The notes: generated by a model not told the origin, from the letters alone. 64,000 nucleotides of DNA from Litorimonas sp964352855 (GCA_964352855.1 CAYGTR010000007.1:1-64000), one strand, 5' to 3'; positions 1 through 8,072 are shown, counted from the stretch's first letter. Translations and numbers: made by a program.

Positions 1-1416
1 AAAGAAAAGCCTTACCTCTTTTCTCAAGCCCAAGCAATTAATGCGCGGACGATGGCACCTTTGCAAGACACGCCTGCGGTGCGTATGACTTACTCCGCGA
101 CTTTGCGTGTTCCAGACGGATTGCGTCCGTTGATGAGTGCGTCTCAAGGCGAGCAAGAGGCGAATGGCGAATATAAATTCGATATGCCGCAGCCTATTCC
201 GTCTTACTTAATCGCGATTGCGGTGGGGGATATTAAATTCAAAGCGATCAATGACACGATTGGCGTTTACGCCGAGGAGTATATACTTGAGGCGGCTGCG
301 GAGGAGTTTTCCGAAACACCGATGATGGAAGACGCCAACGAAGCCCTTTACGGGCCATACCGTTGGGGCCGCTATGATTTGATCGTTTTGCCGCCGAGTT
401 TCCCGTTTGGGGGCATGGAAAATCCGCGCCTGTCCTTTTTGACGCCAACTTTGGTCGCGGGGGATAAGAGCTTAACCAATGTTGTGGCTCACGAGTTGGC
501 ACATAGCTGGTCGGGCAATCTCGTCACAAATGCGAGTTGGATTGACGCGTGGCTGAATGAAGGCTTCACCAGCTATGTTGAGAACCGTATCATGGAAGAT
601 ATTTATGGCGAGCGCCGTGCGGTTATGGAGCAGGCTTTGGACATGGAGGGGTTGAAACGCGCGATCGGCGAGGCCAAGCGCCCAGAGCTGACAAGGTTGA
701 AATTGCCAACGGATATAGAACATCCTGATGACGCCTTTACGCTTGTCTCTTATTTGAAGGGGGCGAATTTCCTCTTCTTCCTCGAAGATCGGTTTGGCCG
801 TGAAGCCTTTGATCCGTTTTTGAAAACCTGGTTCAATGATAATGCTTTTCAAAGCGTGACGACCGAAGATTTCTTATCTTATTTGGATAAAAACCTGCGA
901 GCTGAATATCCTGATGCTGTCACGGATGCAGAAATCAACGCTTGGGTTTATGAGGCGGGTCTACCAGAGACGGCAAGAAACCCTCAGTCTGATGCCTTTG
1001 CGCAAGTGGAAAATGCGACACAAGCTTGGTTTGAAGGCGGCAATATAGATCCGTTGAAAGCAACAGCGAAAACATGGTCAACACATGAATGGTTGAATTT
1101 TATCAATAGTCTGCCGGAACTGTCGCAAGAGCAGCTTTCATCGTTGGACGAAGCTTTTAGTCTCACAGGCACTCAAAACGCCGAGACAGCGTTTGCGTGG
1201 TATATGCAAGCGATCAAAGCGGGATATGAACCTGCTTACCCTGAACTTGAAAACTTCCTCATGACGGTGGGGCGCGGGAAATTTATCTATCGCCTTTACG
1301 CGGCGCTCAAAGATAACGGAAAAGCCGAGTGGGCCAACCGCGTCTATGCTAATGCAAGACCAGGCTACCACCCCATAGCCCAGCGCCGCATTGATGCGAT
1401 ATTGGTGAGTGAATAA
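1..1416 (+). CDS. M1 family zinc aminopeptidase, leukotriene A4 hydrolase-like (5' truncated)
   Basis: The frame is open to the first base of the window, and the codons before the first ATG (52) already read as family sequence (KPYLFSQAQAINAR). The gene therefore starts outside the window and 471 residues of it are seen. It carries the exopeptidase motif GGMEN, then HELAH (fragment residues 164-168) followed 19 residues later by the third zinc ligand, E187. This is the HEXXH-x18-E signature of M1 gluzincins. The remainder is the helical C-terminal domain typical of LTA4H-type enzymes. By family knowledge it removes N-terminal residues from peptides; the cellular location cannot be judged without the N-terminus. 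It is followed by a hairpin shared with the convergent hydrolase gene. Confidence 0.93.
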   Translation, partial: KEKPYLFSQAQAINARTMAPLQDTPAVRMTYSATLRVPDGLRPLMSASQGEQEANGEYKFDMPQPIPSYLIAIAVGDIKFKAINDTIGVYAEEYILEAAAEEFSETPMMEDANEALYGPYRWGRYDLIVLPPSFPFGGMENPRLSFLTPTLVAGDKSLTNVVAHELAHSWSGNLVTNASWIDAWLNEGFTSYVENRIMEDIYGERRAVMEQALDMEGLKRAIGEAKRPELTRLKLPTDIEHPDDAFTLVSYLKGANFLFFLEDRFGREAFDPFLKTWFNDNAFQSVTTEDFLSYLDKNLRAEYPDAVTDAEINAWVYEAGLPETARNPQSDAFAQVENATQAWFEGGNIDPLKATAKTWSTHEWLNFINSLPELSQEQLSSLDEAFSLTGTQNAETAFAWYMQAIKAGYEPAYPELENFLMTVGRGKFIYRLYAALKDNGKAEWANRVYANARPGYHPIAQRRIDAILVSE

Positions 1417-1443
1417 AAAGCCCTCATTAAGAGAGCTTTTTAT
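1416..1443. terminator. Bidirectional intrinsic terminator between convergent genes
   Basis: The hairpin pairs AAAAGC with GCTTTT and CTC with GAG across one mismatch and an ATTAA loop. It has A-rich and T-rich flanks, so it can act on both strands. It lies exactly between the aminopeptidase stop and the end of the opposing hydrolase gene. Confidence 0.6.
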
Positions 1444-2129
1444 TAGTGTTCTTCGAGATAGCGCATTGCTCGCGGTGGGGAATAGCGCGGATCTAGGTTT
1501 TCATCGAGATATTGCTCAATAACTTCAAGTGCTTCTTCGAGGTGGTTCGTGTAGAAATGATCTGCGCCTTCAATACGGTGGGTTGATATCTCATGTCCTT
1601 TTTGAACGCGTATTCTCTCTACCACACGGTTAACATCATCCGCAGGGACAATCGGGTCTTCTGATCCATAGGTTACCAAGCCTGAGGCAGGACAAGGCGC
1701 GAGGAAGGCAAAGTCATAAGTATTTGTCGGCAGGGACATGGAAATAAAGCCCGCGACTTCCGGACGGCGCATCAAAAGCTGCATGCCAATCCAAGCGCCG
1801 AAAGAATATCCTGAAACCCAAGAGAAAGGGGCGTTCTGGTTAAAGCTCTGAAGCCAATCTAACGCATAGGCTGCGTCTTGCAGTTCACCTTGGCCGTTAT
1901 CATAGACGCCTTGCGAGCGGCCAATGCCTCGGAAGTTAAAGCGCAGAACAGAAAATCCGCGGCGCTTGTAGCTCTCATACATGGCGACAGGGATGCGGTG
2001 ATCCATATGTCCGCCCGCTTTGGGGTGTGGAGGCAGAATCAGTGCGCAAGGCGCTTGTGGGTCATCCGATGGATGATAACGACCTTCAAGGCGACCTTCC
2101 GGTCCGGCAAAAATGACTTCAGGCATCAA
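1443..2129 (-). CDS. Alpha/beta hydrolase (COG2945-like)
   Basis: This 228-residue cytoplasmic protein has a complete alpha/beta hydrolase triad. The nucleophile is S109 in GYSFG, the acid is D158 in the segment GSEDPIVP, and the base is H191 in GADHFY. The N-terminal part carries the HPxxGG-type oxyanion segment (PPHPKAGG) seen in short dienelactone-hydrolase-like and COG2945 proteins. No signal peptide or membrane segment is visible. It is transcribed away from iscR, with 192 bases between the two starts. The substrate cannot be inferred. A link to Fe-S metabolism rests only on the shared promoter region. Confidence 0.85.
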   Translation of the reverse strand: MMPEVIFAGPEGRLEGRYHPSDDPQAPCALILPPHPKAGGHMDHRIPVAMYESYKRRGFSVLRFNFRGIGRSQGVYDNGQGELQDAAYALDWLQSFNQNAPFSWVSGYSFGAWIGMQLLMRRPEVAGFISMSLPTNTYDFAFLAPCPASGLVTYGSEDPIVPADDVNRVVERIRVQKGHEISTHRIEGADHFYTNHLEEALEVIEQYLDENLDPRYSPPRAMRYLEEH

Positions 2130-2203
2130 CCCTCACAGTGTTCTATGGCTTGTCACGATAATCTGCCATTTGTGCAAATGTCGCGCTAAAAGACCCTAAT
2201 CTA

Positions 2204-2226
2204 ATCTTGACTAATTTAGTCAGGAT
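2204..2226. promoter_or_regulatory. Probable IscR binding site (type 1-like palindrome)
   Basis: The core GACTA-ATT-TAGTC (2209-2221) is a perfect 5-bp inverted repeat with a 3-bp spacer. Pairing extends to 2204-2226 with one mismatch. The core matches the E. coli type 1 IscR pattern (GACT-R-WWW-Y-AGTC) and its inner flanks TT/AG. It overlaps a possible -35 TTGACT (2207-2212); no convincing -10 is seen. It lies about 96 bases upstream of the iscR start, which fits autorepression by [2Fe-2S] IscR of the whole suf operon. Confidence 0.7.
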
Positions 2227-2321
2227 ACATACATCCTCATTAAGTTAATCAATTCGCGCGCCCTTTAACAAGACGCGATGTGAATTGCGAGTAAAACCTT
2301 CACAAAGGAGCGATTTGCGCT

Positions 2322-2774
2322 TTGAAACTGACTGCTAAAGGACGTTATGCCGTTATGGCCATGGCTGACCTTGCCGCACAAGGTGAGGGCGTGCGTTCGT
2401 CTTTGGTTGACATTAGTGAACGTCAGGGCATTTCGATCGCGTTTCTGGAACAGCTTTTTAACAAGCTGCGCCGTGCTGGGTTGGTGGAGAGTGTACGGGG
2501 CGCAAAAGGCGGGTATATTTTAGTTGAGCGACCGGAAGCCTTGACATTGGATCGCATTATATCGGCTGTGAATGAAGATATTAAAGCCCATGGCTGCACG
2601 CCCGAAGACCGCGTAGGATGCACAGGGCGCATAGATCGCTGCCTGACCCACAACCTTTGGGGCGCATTGGAAGTGCATATTGAAACCTTTTTGGCGTCGG
2701 TCACAGTGAAAGATGTCTTGGAGGAACGCTTCCCCATTAAAGCATTAGAGCCATCTATGGAGGCTGCGGAATGA
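2322..2774 (+). CDS. iscR: Rrf2-family Fe-S regulator IscR
   Basis: This 150-residue protein opens with the Rrf2 winged helix (KGRYAVMAMADLA) and recognition region (SIAFLEQLFNKLRRAGLV), followed by the wing (GAKGGYIL). Three cysteines, C92, C100 and C107, plus H110 match the [2Fe-2S] ligands of IscR (Cys92, Cys98, Cys104 and His107 in E. coli), though the loops between them are longer. The start is a TTG at 2322 with AAGGAG at 2305-2310; no in-frame ATG lies close by. The stop overlaps the next ATG by four bases (ATGA), so it is translationally coupled to the desulfurase. It should sense Fe-S status and repress the operon through the upstream palindrome. Confidence 0.93.
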   Translation: MKLTAKGRYAVMAMADLAAQGEGVRSSLVDISERQGISIAFLEQLFNKLRRAGLVESVRGAKGGYILVERPEALTLDRIISAVNEDIKAHGCTPEDRVGCTGRIDRCLTHNLWGALEVHIETFLASVTVKDVLEERFPIKALEPSMEAAE

Positions 2775-3895
2775 GCGCGTCTTCACATATATATCTCGAC
2801 CATAATGCGACAAGCCCTGCACGACCCGAAGTCATTGAGGCTGTAGTGCGGGCAATGACAGTTATTGGGAATGCGTCGGCCCCACATAGTCATGGCCGCG
2901 CGGCTCGCAGTCTCGTGTCTAAAGCGCGGGAAGAGCTTGGCCTCGCCATGGGTGTTTGCGCCCAAGATATCATTTTTACCTCGGGCGGGACGGAAAGTGC
3001 CAATACGGCCATTCGCAGCGCAGTGTCAGGCGGATGTCAGCGACTTTTGATATCCTCGCTAGATCACCCTGCATCAATCAATGCCGCAGAGGCGTCCGGT
3101 GCGAAAGTCGATATGATACCCGCCTTGCGGTGTGGTGTGTTGGATGTGGTTTGGCTCAAGACAACATTGGAGAATTGGAACGAAGCAGATGGTCGCCCCT
3201 TTGTCTCGACGACAGCGGCAAATAGTGAAACAGGCGTCATCCAACCGATTGAAGACGTGATTGATCTCGTCCATGACCATAATGGTCTCGTGCACATCGA
3301 CGCCGTTCAAGCGCTCGGAAAAATCGCGATGACGACACAGCCCGATTACCTCTGCGTGTCCGCTCATAAAATTGGAGGGCCGCAAGGGATTGGCGCACTT
3401 TATGTTGCGCCTGACGCGCCTTTCGAGAGTTTTCTGCAGGGTGGAGGGCAAGAACGTCGCCGCCGGGCAGGCACCCTCAATGTGGCGGGTGCGGCAGGAT
3501 TTCACGCCGCCTTAAAAGCCTCGAAAGGTCTCTCGCACGTAGAAGTTCTGCGCAACCAATTAGAGGCAGGGCTGAAAACGATGGAACCGGCACTTATGAT
3601 ATTCGGAGAGAGCGAAAAGCGCTTGCCAAATACGAGCTTTTTTGCTGTCCCCGATGTGGCGTCAAACACGCTGATGATGAACCTCGACTTACAAGGTATC
3701 TCTGTCAGCACAGGCATGGCGTGTTCATCAGGCAAAGTCGGGGCGAGCCGCGCGATCACGGCCATGCGGCGCACGGACGAGGCCCCCAAAGGCGCATTGC
3801 GCGTCAGCCTTGGGTATAATTCAACGCAGGCCGATGTGGAGGGTTTCCTCTCCGCTTGGGCAAAAATTCGTAAACGCGAACAGAAGGCAGCTTAA
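2771..3895 (+). CDS. Cysteine desulfurase, IscS/NifS-like (class V aminotransferase)
   Basis: This 374-residue PLP enzyme takes sulfur from L-cysteine as a persulfide for cluster assembly. The PLP lysine is K200 in SAHKIGGPQG, H99 (SLDHPAS) stacks on the cofactor, and D177 (HIDAVQ) binds the pyridine nitrogen. The catalytic cysteine is C318 in the loop ACSSGKVGAS. The TGMACSSGK loop and spacing are group I (IscS/NifS-like), unlike the second desulfurase in this operon, which is SufS-type. It overlaps iscR by four bases and is followed by sufB after two bases. Alphaproteobacterial suf operons commonly carry both enzymes. Confidence 0.92.
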   Translation: MSASSHIYLDHNATSPARPEVIEAVVRAMTVIGNASAPHSHGRAARSLVSKAREELGLAMGVCAQDIIFTSGGTESANTAIRSAVSGGCQRLLISSLDHPASINAAEASGAKVDMIPALRCGVLDVVWLKTTLENWNEADGRPFVSTTAANSETGVIQPIEDVIDLVHDHNGLVHIDAVQALGKIAMTTQPDYLCVSAHKIGGPQGIGALYVAPDAPFESFLQGGGQERRRRAGTLNVAGAAGFHAALKASKGLSHVEVLRNQLEAGLKTMEPALMIFGESEKRLPNTSFFAVPDVASNTLMMNLDLQGISVSTGMACSSGKVGASRAITAMRRTDEAPKGALRVSLGYNSTQADVEGFLSAWAKIRKREQKAA

Positions 3896-3897
3896 GC

Positions 3898-5394
3898 ATG
3901 TCAGAAGCAGTAAAAGTAAAAGACTCCATAGAACAAAGCACCGTTGACGGTGTGCGCTCGCTTGAGGCCGATAAATATAAATATGGGTTTGATAGCGATA
4001 TCGAACAGGAATTTGCGCCGAAAGGCCTCAATGAGGATATTGTTCGGTTTATCTCCGCCAAAAAAGAGGAACCTGAATGGCTTCTTGAGTGGCGTCTGGA
4101 AGCTTATCGTCGTTGGTTGACGATGGAAGAGCCGAAATGGGCCATGGTTGATTATCCTGAAATCGACTTTCAGGACATGTATTACTACGCCTCTCCGGTG
4201 AAGAAAAAAGAGCTGAACTCTTTGGATGAAGTCGACCCGGAAATTCTTGAGATATATAATAAGCTTGGCATTTCACTCAAAGAACAAGAGGTTCTAGCGG
4301 GCGTTAAGGGCGCGCCTAAAGTCGCCGTCGATGCGGTATTTGACTCTGTGTCCGTTGTTACAACGTTTAAAGCGGAACTGGCTAAAGACGGCGTGATATT
4401 CTGTTCTTTTTCTGAAGCAGTAAAAGATCACCCGGAGCTTGTGCGTAAATATTTAGGATCCGTCGTGCCTGTCACGGATAATTACTATGCGACGCTCAAC
4501 AACGCTGTCTTCTCTGACGGGTCATTCGTTTACATTCCGCCGGGCGTACGTTGCCCGATGGAACTGTCGACTTATTTCCGCATGAATGCGCAGGGTACTG
4601 GGCAGTTTGAGCGTACTTTGATTATTGCCGATAAAGGCTCTTACGTGTCTTACCTTGAAGGATGCACCGCCCCGATGCGGGATGAGAACCAGCTTCATGC
4701 CGCGATTGTCGAGATTATTGTCCATGAAGACGCCGAAGTGAAATATTCGACGGTGCAGAACTGGTGGCCGGGCGACAGCGAAGGCAAGGGCGGGGTCTAT
4801 AATTTCGTGACCAAGCGTGCTGATTGTCGCGGCGATAATTCCAAAGTGTCGTGGACGCAGGTTGAGACGGGCTCCGCCGTCACTTGGAAATATCCGAGCT
4901 GTATTTTACGCGGCGATAATTCCCAAGGCGAATTTTATTCCATCGCGATCACCAATGGGCATCAACAAGCCGATACCGGCACAAAGATGATTCATTTGGG
5001 TAAGAACACAAAATCACGTGTGATTTCAAAAGGTATTAGTGCGGGTAAATCGAACTCGACGTATCGCGGCCTCGTGACAGCGCATAAGAAAGCAACGGGC
5101 GCACGGAATTTCACGCAATGTGACTCGCTGTTGATTGGTGATCAATGTGGTGCCCATACGGTGCCTTATATTGAGAGCAATACGCCAAGTGCGCAATTTG
5201 AGCATGAGGCGACCACGTCTAAACTCTCCGACGATCAACTGTTCTATTGCCGCCAGCGCGGCCTGTCCGAAGAAGACGCAGTGGCGCTTCTTGTTAACGG
5301 GTTCTGCCGCGATGTGTTGCAGGAGCTCCCGATGGAGTTTGCTGTTGAGGCGCAGAAACTCGTGGCAATTTCACTCGAAGGCAGTGTGGGTTAG
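3898..5394 (+). CDS. sufB: Fe-S cluster assembly scaffold SufB
   Basis: This 498-residue protein has the SufB N-terminal extension and the right-handed beta-helix core shared with SufD. Diagnostic stretches include the YIPPGVRCPMELSTYFR segment and LEGCTAPMRDENQLHA. C417 in DQCGAHTVPY corresponds to the conserved cysteine of E. coli SufB (Cys405) needed for cluster assembly on the SufBCD complex. By family knowledge SufB accepts sulfur from the desulfurase system and builds [4Fe-4S] clusters in the cytoplasm. It follows the desulfurase by two bases, and the next gene starts on the base after its stop. Confidence 0.97.
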   Translation: MSEAVKVKDSIEQSTVDGVRSLEADKYKYGFDSDIEQEFAPKGLNEDIVRFISAKKEEPEWLLEWRLEAYRRWLTMEEPKWAMVDYPEIDFQDMYYYASPVKKKELNSLDEVDPEILEIYNKLGISLKEQEVLAGVKGAPKVAVDAVFDSVSVVTTFKAELAKDGVIFCSFSEAVKDHPELVRKYLGSVVPVTDNYYATLNNAVFSDGSFVYIPPGVRCPMELSTYFRMNAQGTGQFERTLIIADKGSYVSYLEGCTAPMRDENQLHAAIVEIIVHEDAEVKYSTVQNWWPGDSEGKGGVYNFVTKRADCRGDNSKVSWTQVETGSAVTWKYPSCILRGDNSQGEFYSIAITNGHQQADTGTKMIHLGKNTKSRVISKGISAGKSNSTYRGLVTAHKKATGARNFTQCDSLLIGDQCGAHTVPYIESNTPSAQFEHEATTSKLSDDQLFYCRQRGLSEEDAVALLVNGFCRDVLQELPMEFAVEAQKLVAISLEGSVG

Positions 5395-5949
5395 ATGTTT
5401 TTGAATTCGCCTAATACGCCGAGAAACCGTATCGCTGCGACTATTGCTATTGTTGTCGGGCTCGTTGTTGGTTTTTATTTTGTTTATTCAGATAAGGGTG
5501 AAGGTGCGCCCGTTGAAGTGTCTGAAGCAGAGATTGACCTAGAGGGTTCCGTTATTTCTGATTTCCAATATCCGGAGGTGCCGACCCCGCCGGAGTCACT
5601 GCGTCTCGAAGACATCGACTTCGCGGCTTACTCAGAAGATCTGGCGCAGTTTACGGGATTGAAAATCGGGCAATCTCGCATCGAGGCGATTGACAATGTG
5701 CGTCTGCATTTTGCACCCGGAGAGGGCGATAATATGATCCGGACATCGCAGTCGGTATTTGAACGTGAGGACGGCGCCGTGATGATTTACCGCGCGTCCG
5801 GCTTGGCAGATGACTCAGTCAAAGCCGAAGAGATTTATTTGATTGTTACAGGGCCGAAAGGCGCGCAAACGCTGGCTTCTTTTGGGTCGCGTATCAAATG
5901 CTACCGCGGCGAAAATACAACGGAGTGGCAGACAGCATTCTGTCCTTAA
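5395..5949 (+). CDS. Hypothetical membrane-anchored protein within the suf operon
   Basis: The product has 184 residues and the ATG follows the sufB TAG directly, so it is surely cotranslated. One hydrophobic segment at about residues 13-31 (IAATIAIVVGLVVGFYFVY) forms a signal anchor. It is followed by an acidic, proline-rich stretch and a roughly 120-residue domain predicted to lie in the periplasm. Two cysteines near the C-terminus (CYRG and the terminal FCP) could form a disulfide. I do not recognise the family. Its place between sufB and sufC is not part of the canonical operon, and a role in Fe-S assembly is only suggested by position. Confidence 0.8.
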   Translation: MFLNSPNTPRNRIAATIAIVVGLVVGFYFVYSDKGEGAPVEVSEAEIDLEGSVISDFQYPEVPTPPESLRLEDIDFAAYSEDLAQFTGLKIGQSRIEAIDNVRLHFAPGEGDNMIRTSQSVFEREDGAVMIYRASGLADDSVKAEEIYLIVTGPKGAQTLASFGSRIKCYRGENTTEWQTAFCP

Positions 5950-5960
5950 AGGAAAACAAA

Positions 5961-6347
5961 ATGGCGAAAGCAAAACGTAAATTTATCTCATTGAGCGAAG
6001 GTGAGAAAACCTATGCCATGTCGCGCGCAGTCGTGCAGGGCGATTGGTGCTTTGTCTCCGGCACGGTGGGATATGATTATAACACAGGGAAATTGCCGGA
6101 AGGCGCAGCGCAACAGGCGCAAAACACGTTTACCAATATCATGGCGGCGTTAAAAGCAGCTGACTTTGAACTCGGCCACACCATCCGTGTGCAATACACA
6201 GTGTCTGATCGCAAATATGTAAAAGACGTTTTGCCCGTTATTCAAAAACATTTCGGCGCCATCTTACCGGCCGCCACGATGGTGATCGCGGGATTGGTGG
6301 ATGAAGCAATGAAAGTCGAAATCGAAGTGACGGCGTTCAAGGGCTAA
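5961..6347 (+). CDS. RidA/YjgF/UK114 family protein lacking the catalytic arginine
   Basis: This 128-residue protein shows the Rid trimer fold signatures: FVSGTVGYD, the GAAQQAQNTFTNI helix, and the KVEIEVTAF strand near the end. RidA proper hydrolyses reactive enamines and imines from PLP enzymes using an arginine in the PARS motif (Arg105 in E. coli). Here that motif reads PAAT, so the arginine is replaced by A105, while E120 is kept. It probably belongs to one of the arginine-less Rid subfamilies of unknown activity. The ATG at 5961 has AAAGGA seven bases upstream; the frame continues upstream, but that part overlaps the previous gene. Its position between two PLP desulfurase genes is suggestive. 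Confidence 0.9.
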   Translation: MAKAKRKFISLSEGEKTYAMSRAVVQGDWCFVSGTVGYDYNTGKLPEGAAQQAQNTFTNIMAALKAADFELGHTIRVQYTVSDRKYVKDVLPVIQKHFGAILPAATMVIAGLVDEAMKVEIEVTAFKG

Positions 6348-6369
6348 TGCATATTAAAACACATATCAC

Positions 6370-6519
6370 ACCTCTCTTTGGGGAGAGGTCCGCATGGCGT
6401 AGCCATTGCGGGGTGAGGGGAATGATCTCTCACCGCTTACATTGTTTGTTTAAGGCTAACTCATTCACCTCACCCGGCTATTCCGCCTGTGGCGGGCCGA
6501 CCTCTCCTCAAGGAGAGGT
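6370..6519. repeat. Extragenic palindromic repeat element with two terminal hairpins
   Basis: The element is bounded by two hairpins: ACCTCTC/GAGAGGT at 6370-6389, and a 9-bp perfect stem ACCTCTCCT/AGGAGAGGT at 6500-6519. Inside lie an imperfect palindrome (6391-6410) and inverted GGGTGAGG/CCTCACCC arms (about 6411-6418 and 6468-6475), so the whole can fold on itself. This resembles the short intergenic hairpin repeats common in alphaproteobacterial genomes. The right arm runs straight into the cupin gene and supplies its ribosome binding site. Confidence 0.75.
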
Positions 6520-6522
6520 AAG

Positions 6523-6894
6523 ATGACCGAGGTGATTAACATAAACGAGAAGTTCTCGAAATTCTCCGAGCATTGGCGACCGAAAATTGTCGCTGAGCTG
6601 AATGGGCAAGAATTTAAGCTCGCCAAGATTAAAGGCGAATATCCATTCCATGCGCATGAGGGAGAAGACGAGATGTTCTTTTGCTGGAAGGGCGCATTCG
6701 TCCTCGAATATGAAAATGGCGAGAGTGTTTATGTGGACGAGGGCGAAGCGATTGTGGTGCCCAAAGGAGTCGTCCACCGCCCCGTTGCCAAAGAAGAATG
6801 TCTGATTTTCCTCTTTGAGCCGAAAGATGTGAAGAATAACGGCACAGCGGATGTCGAAGCAGAATATGACGCGCCTATCGGGGAGTGGGTGTGA
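6523..6894 (+). CDS. Cupin domain protein
   Basis: This is a 123-residue single-domain cupin. Motif 1 gives the likely metal ligands H43, H45 and E49 (FHAHEGEDEMFF), and motif 2 gives H85 (VPKGVVHRP). This is the small cupin type often annotated as a mannose-6-phosphate isomerase-like cupin, and the true substrate is unknown. The ATG at 6523 is set by AGGAGAGG (6511-6518), which forms the 3' arm of the repeat hairpin at 6500-6519, so translation initiation may be limited by folding. The stop shares a base with the next start (TGATG). It is not a usual member of suf operons. Confidence 0.88.
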   Translation: MTEVININEKFSKFSEHWRPKIVAELNGQEFKLAKIKGEYPFHAHEGEDEMFFCWKGAFVLEYENGESVYVDEGEAIVVPKGVVHRPVAKEECLIFLFEPKDVKNNGTADVEAEYDAPIGEWV

Positions 6895-7376
6895 TGAATG
6901 AGCCGACTCCTTGGGCAATTATTAGCGTTCTTCTGACTTTAGGCACTATAGCAACTTTTTTACTGAGCGATGTTTTCTGGAGGAAAAATGCTGACCAAGT
7001 GTTTTGTGATAATTACCTCCTTCAAGCTATTGGTGGATTTGATACCTTGAGCATGAAGTCACGTGTTGACTTAAAGGGCGCCTCTGAAATGCTAAAGGGT
7101 TCAATAACTCAAGATAATCTAGAGCTTCATTTAAGAAGGTACGGTTTTCAATCTCCTAAAGGTGAATGTGGGTGGCTTGATGAACCAATTAGAAGAGATT
7201 TGGCAGACTTTGATGCCTGTTATTTGAATGAGGTCTCAGTAAAGAACTGCAAACTGATATATATGATTGCCGCCAAATATGGTGACGCCATGGAAATAAA
7301 AGAAGTAATTGGATCTCATTTCCAAGTTATCCCTTGTTTTTCAAATCTTTCGGAAGAAAAATTATGCTCAAAATAA
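6894..7376 (+). CDS. Hypothetical protein with one N-terminal membrane segment
   Basis: The product has 160 residues. A hydrophobic helix spans about residues 6-26 (ISVLLTLGTIATFLLSDVFW) and is followed by a soluble domain of about 130 residues with five cysteines. The family is not recognised. The start at 6894 overlaps the cupin stop; a GTG at 6885 is the alternative. The 3' end overlaps the sufC start by 13 bases, so it is transcribed and probably translated with sufC. Its base composition looks more AT-rich than sufB and sufC, with more AAA, GAA and ATA-type codons, which hints at late insertion into the operon. Confidence 0.72.
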   Translation: MNEPTPWAIISVLLTLGTIATFLLSDVFWRKNADQVFCDNYLLQAIGGFDTLSMKSRVDLKGASEMLKGSITQDNLELHLRRYGFQSPKGECGWLDEPIRRDLADFDACYLNEVSVKNCKLIYMIAAKYGDAMEIKEVIGSHFQVIPCFSNLSEEKLCSK

Positions 7377-8072
7377 ATAAACTCACAGCCACTGTTGATG
7401 ACGGTCAAAAGGAAATTCTTACAAAGCTTTCGCTTGAAGTTCCCGCAGGCGAAGTCCATGCGATTATGGGGCCGAATGGGGCTGGTAAATCGACCTTGTC
7501 CTATGTGCTGACGGGCCGTGATGGCTATGATGTGACGGACGGAACGGTCACGCTTGACGGCGAAGACCTGCTCGAAATGGACCCGGAAGAACGTGCGGCC
7601 AAAGGGCTGTTCTTGTCTTTCCAATACCCCTTGGAAATTCCGGGCGTGCCGACCATGACATTTTTGAAAACAGCCTTGAATGCCCAACGCAAAGCGCGGG
7701 GTGAAGAGGAAATGAAAGCGCCGGAATTCCTTAAGAAAGCCAAGGCCTTGGCTGCAGATCTCAAGATGAAACCGGAAATGCTCCGCCGTCCCTTGAATGT
7801 TGGGTTTTCCGGCGGTGAAAAGAAGCGCATGGAAATCTTCCAAATGATGATGTTGGAACCCAATTTCATCGTAATGGACGAAACAGACTCGGGCCTCGAC
7901 GTGGACGCGCTGCGCATCGTGGCGGACGGCGTGAATAAGCTACGAGATCCGAAACGCGGTATGTTGATTATCACCCATTATCAGCGGCTGCTCGACTATA
8001 TTGTGCCCGACAAAGTGCATGTGTTGTCAGGCGGTAAAATCGCGGCCAGTGGCGATGCGGATTTTGCCAAGA
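7364..8072 (+). CDS. sufC: Fe-S assembly ATPase SufC (3' end lost in assembly gap)
   Basis: This is an ABC ATPase whose first 236 residues are visible. Walker A is GPNGAGKST (36-44), the ABC signature is FSGGEKKR (148-155), Walker B is FIVMDE (168-173) followed by TDSGLD, and the switch histidine is H205. The MDETDSGLD stretch and the lack of membrane partners separate SufC from transporter ATPases. It binds SufB and SufD and drives shape changes during cluster assembly. The ATG at 7364 is chosen because the family begins with a short strand at this point. SufC is normally about 250 residues, so only 12-15 residues are missing into the run of N. Confidence 0.95.

Noticed and set aside
472..852. 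Open frame of 126 codons antisense to the M1 aminopeptidase
   Set aside because: It lies wholly opposite a well-supported gene, lacks a ribosome binding site and shows no protein family features.
7316..7843. Open frame of 175 codons antisense to sufC
   Set aside because: It is opposite Walker A and conserved sufC sequence; composition is that of a shadow frame.
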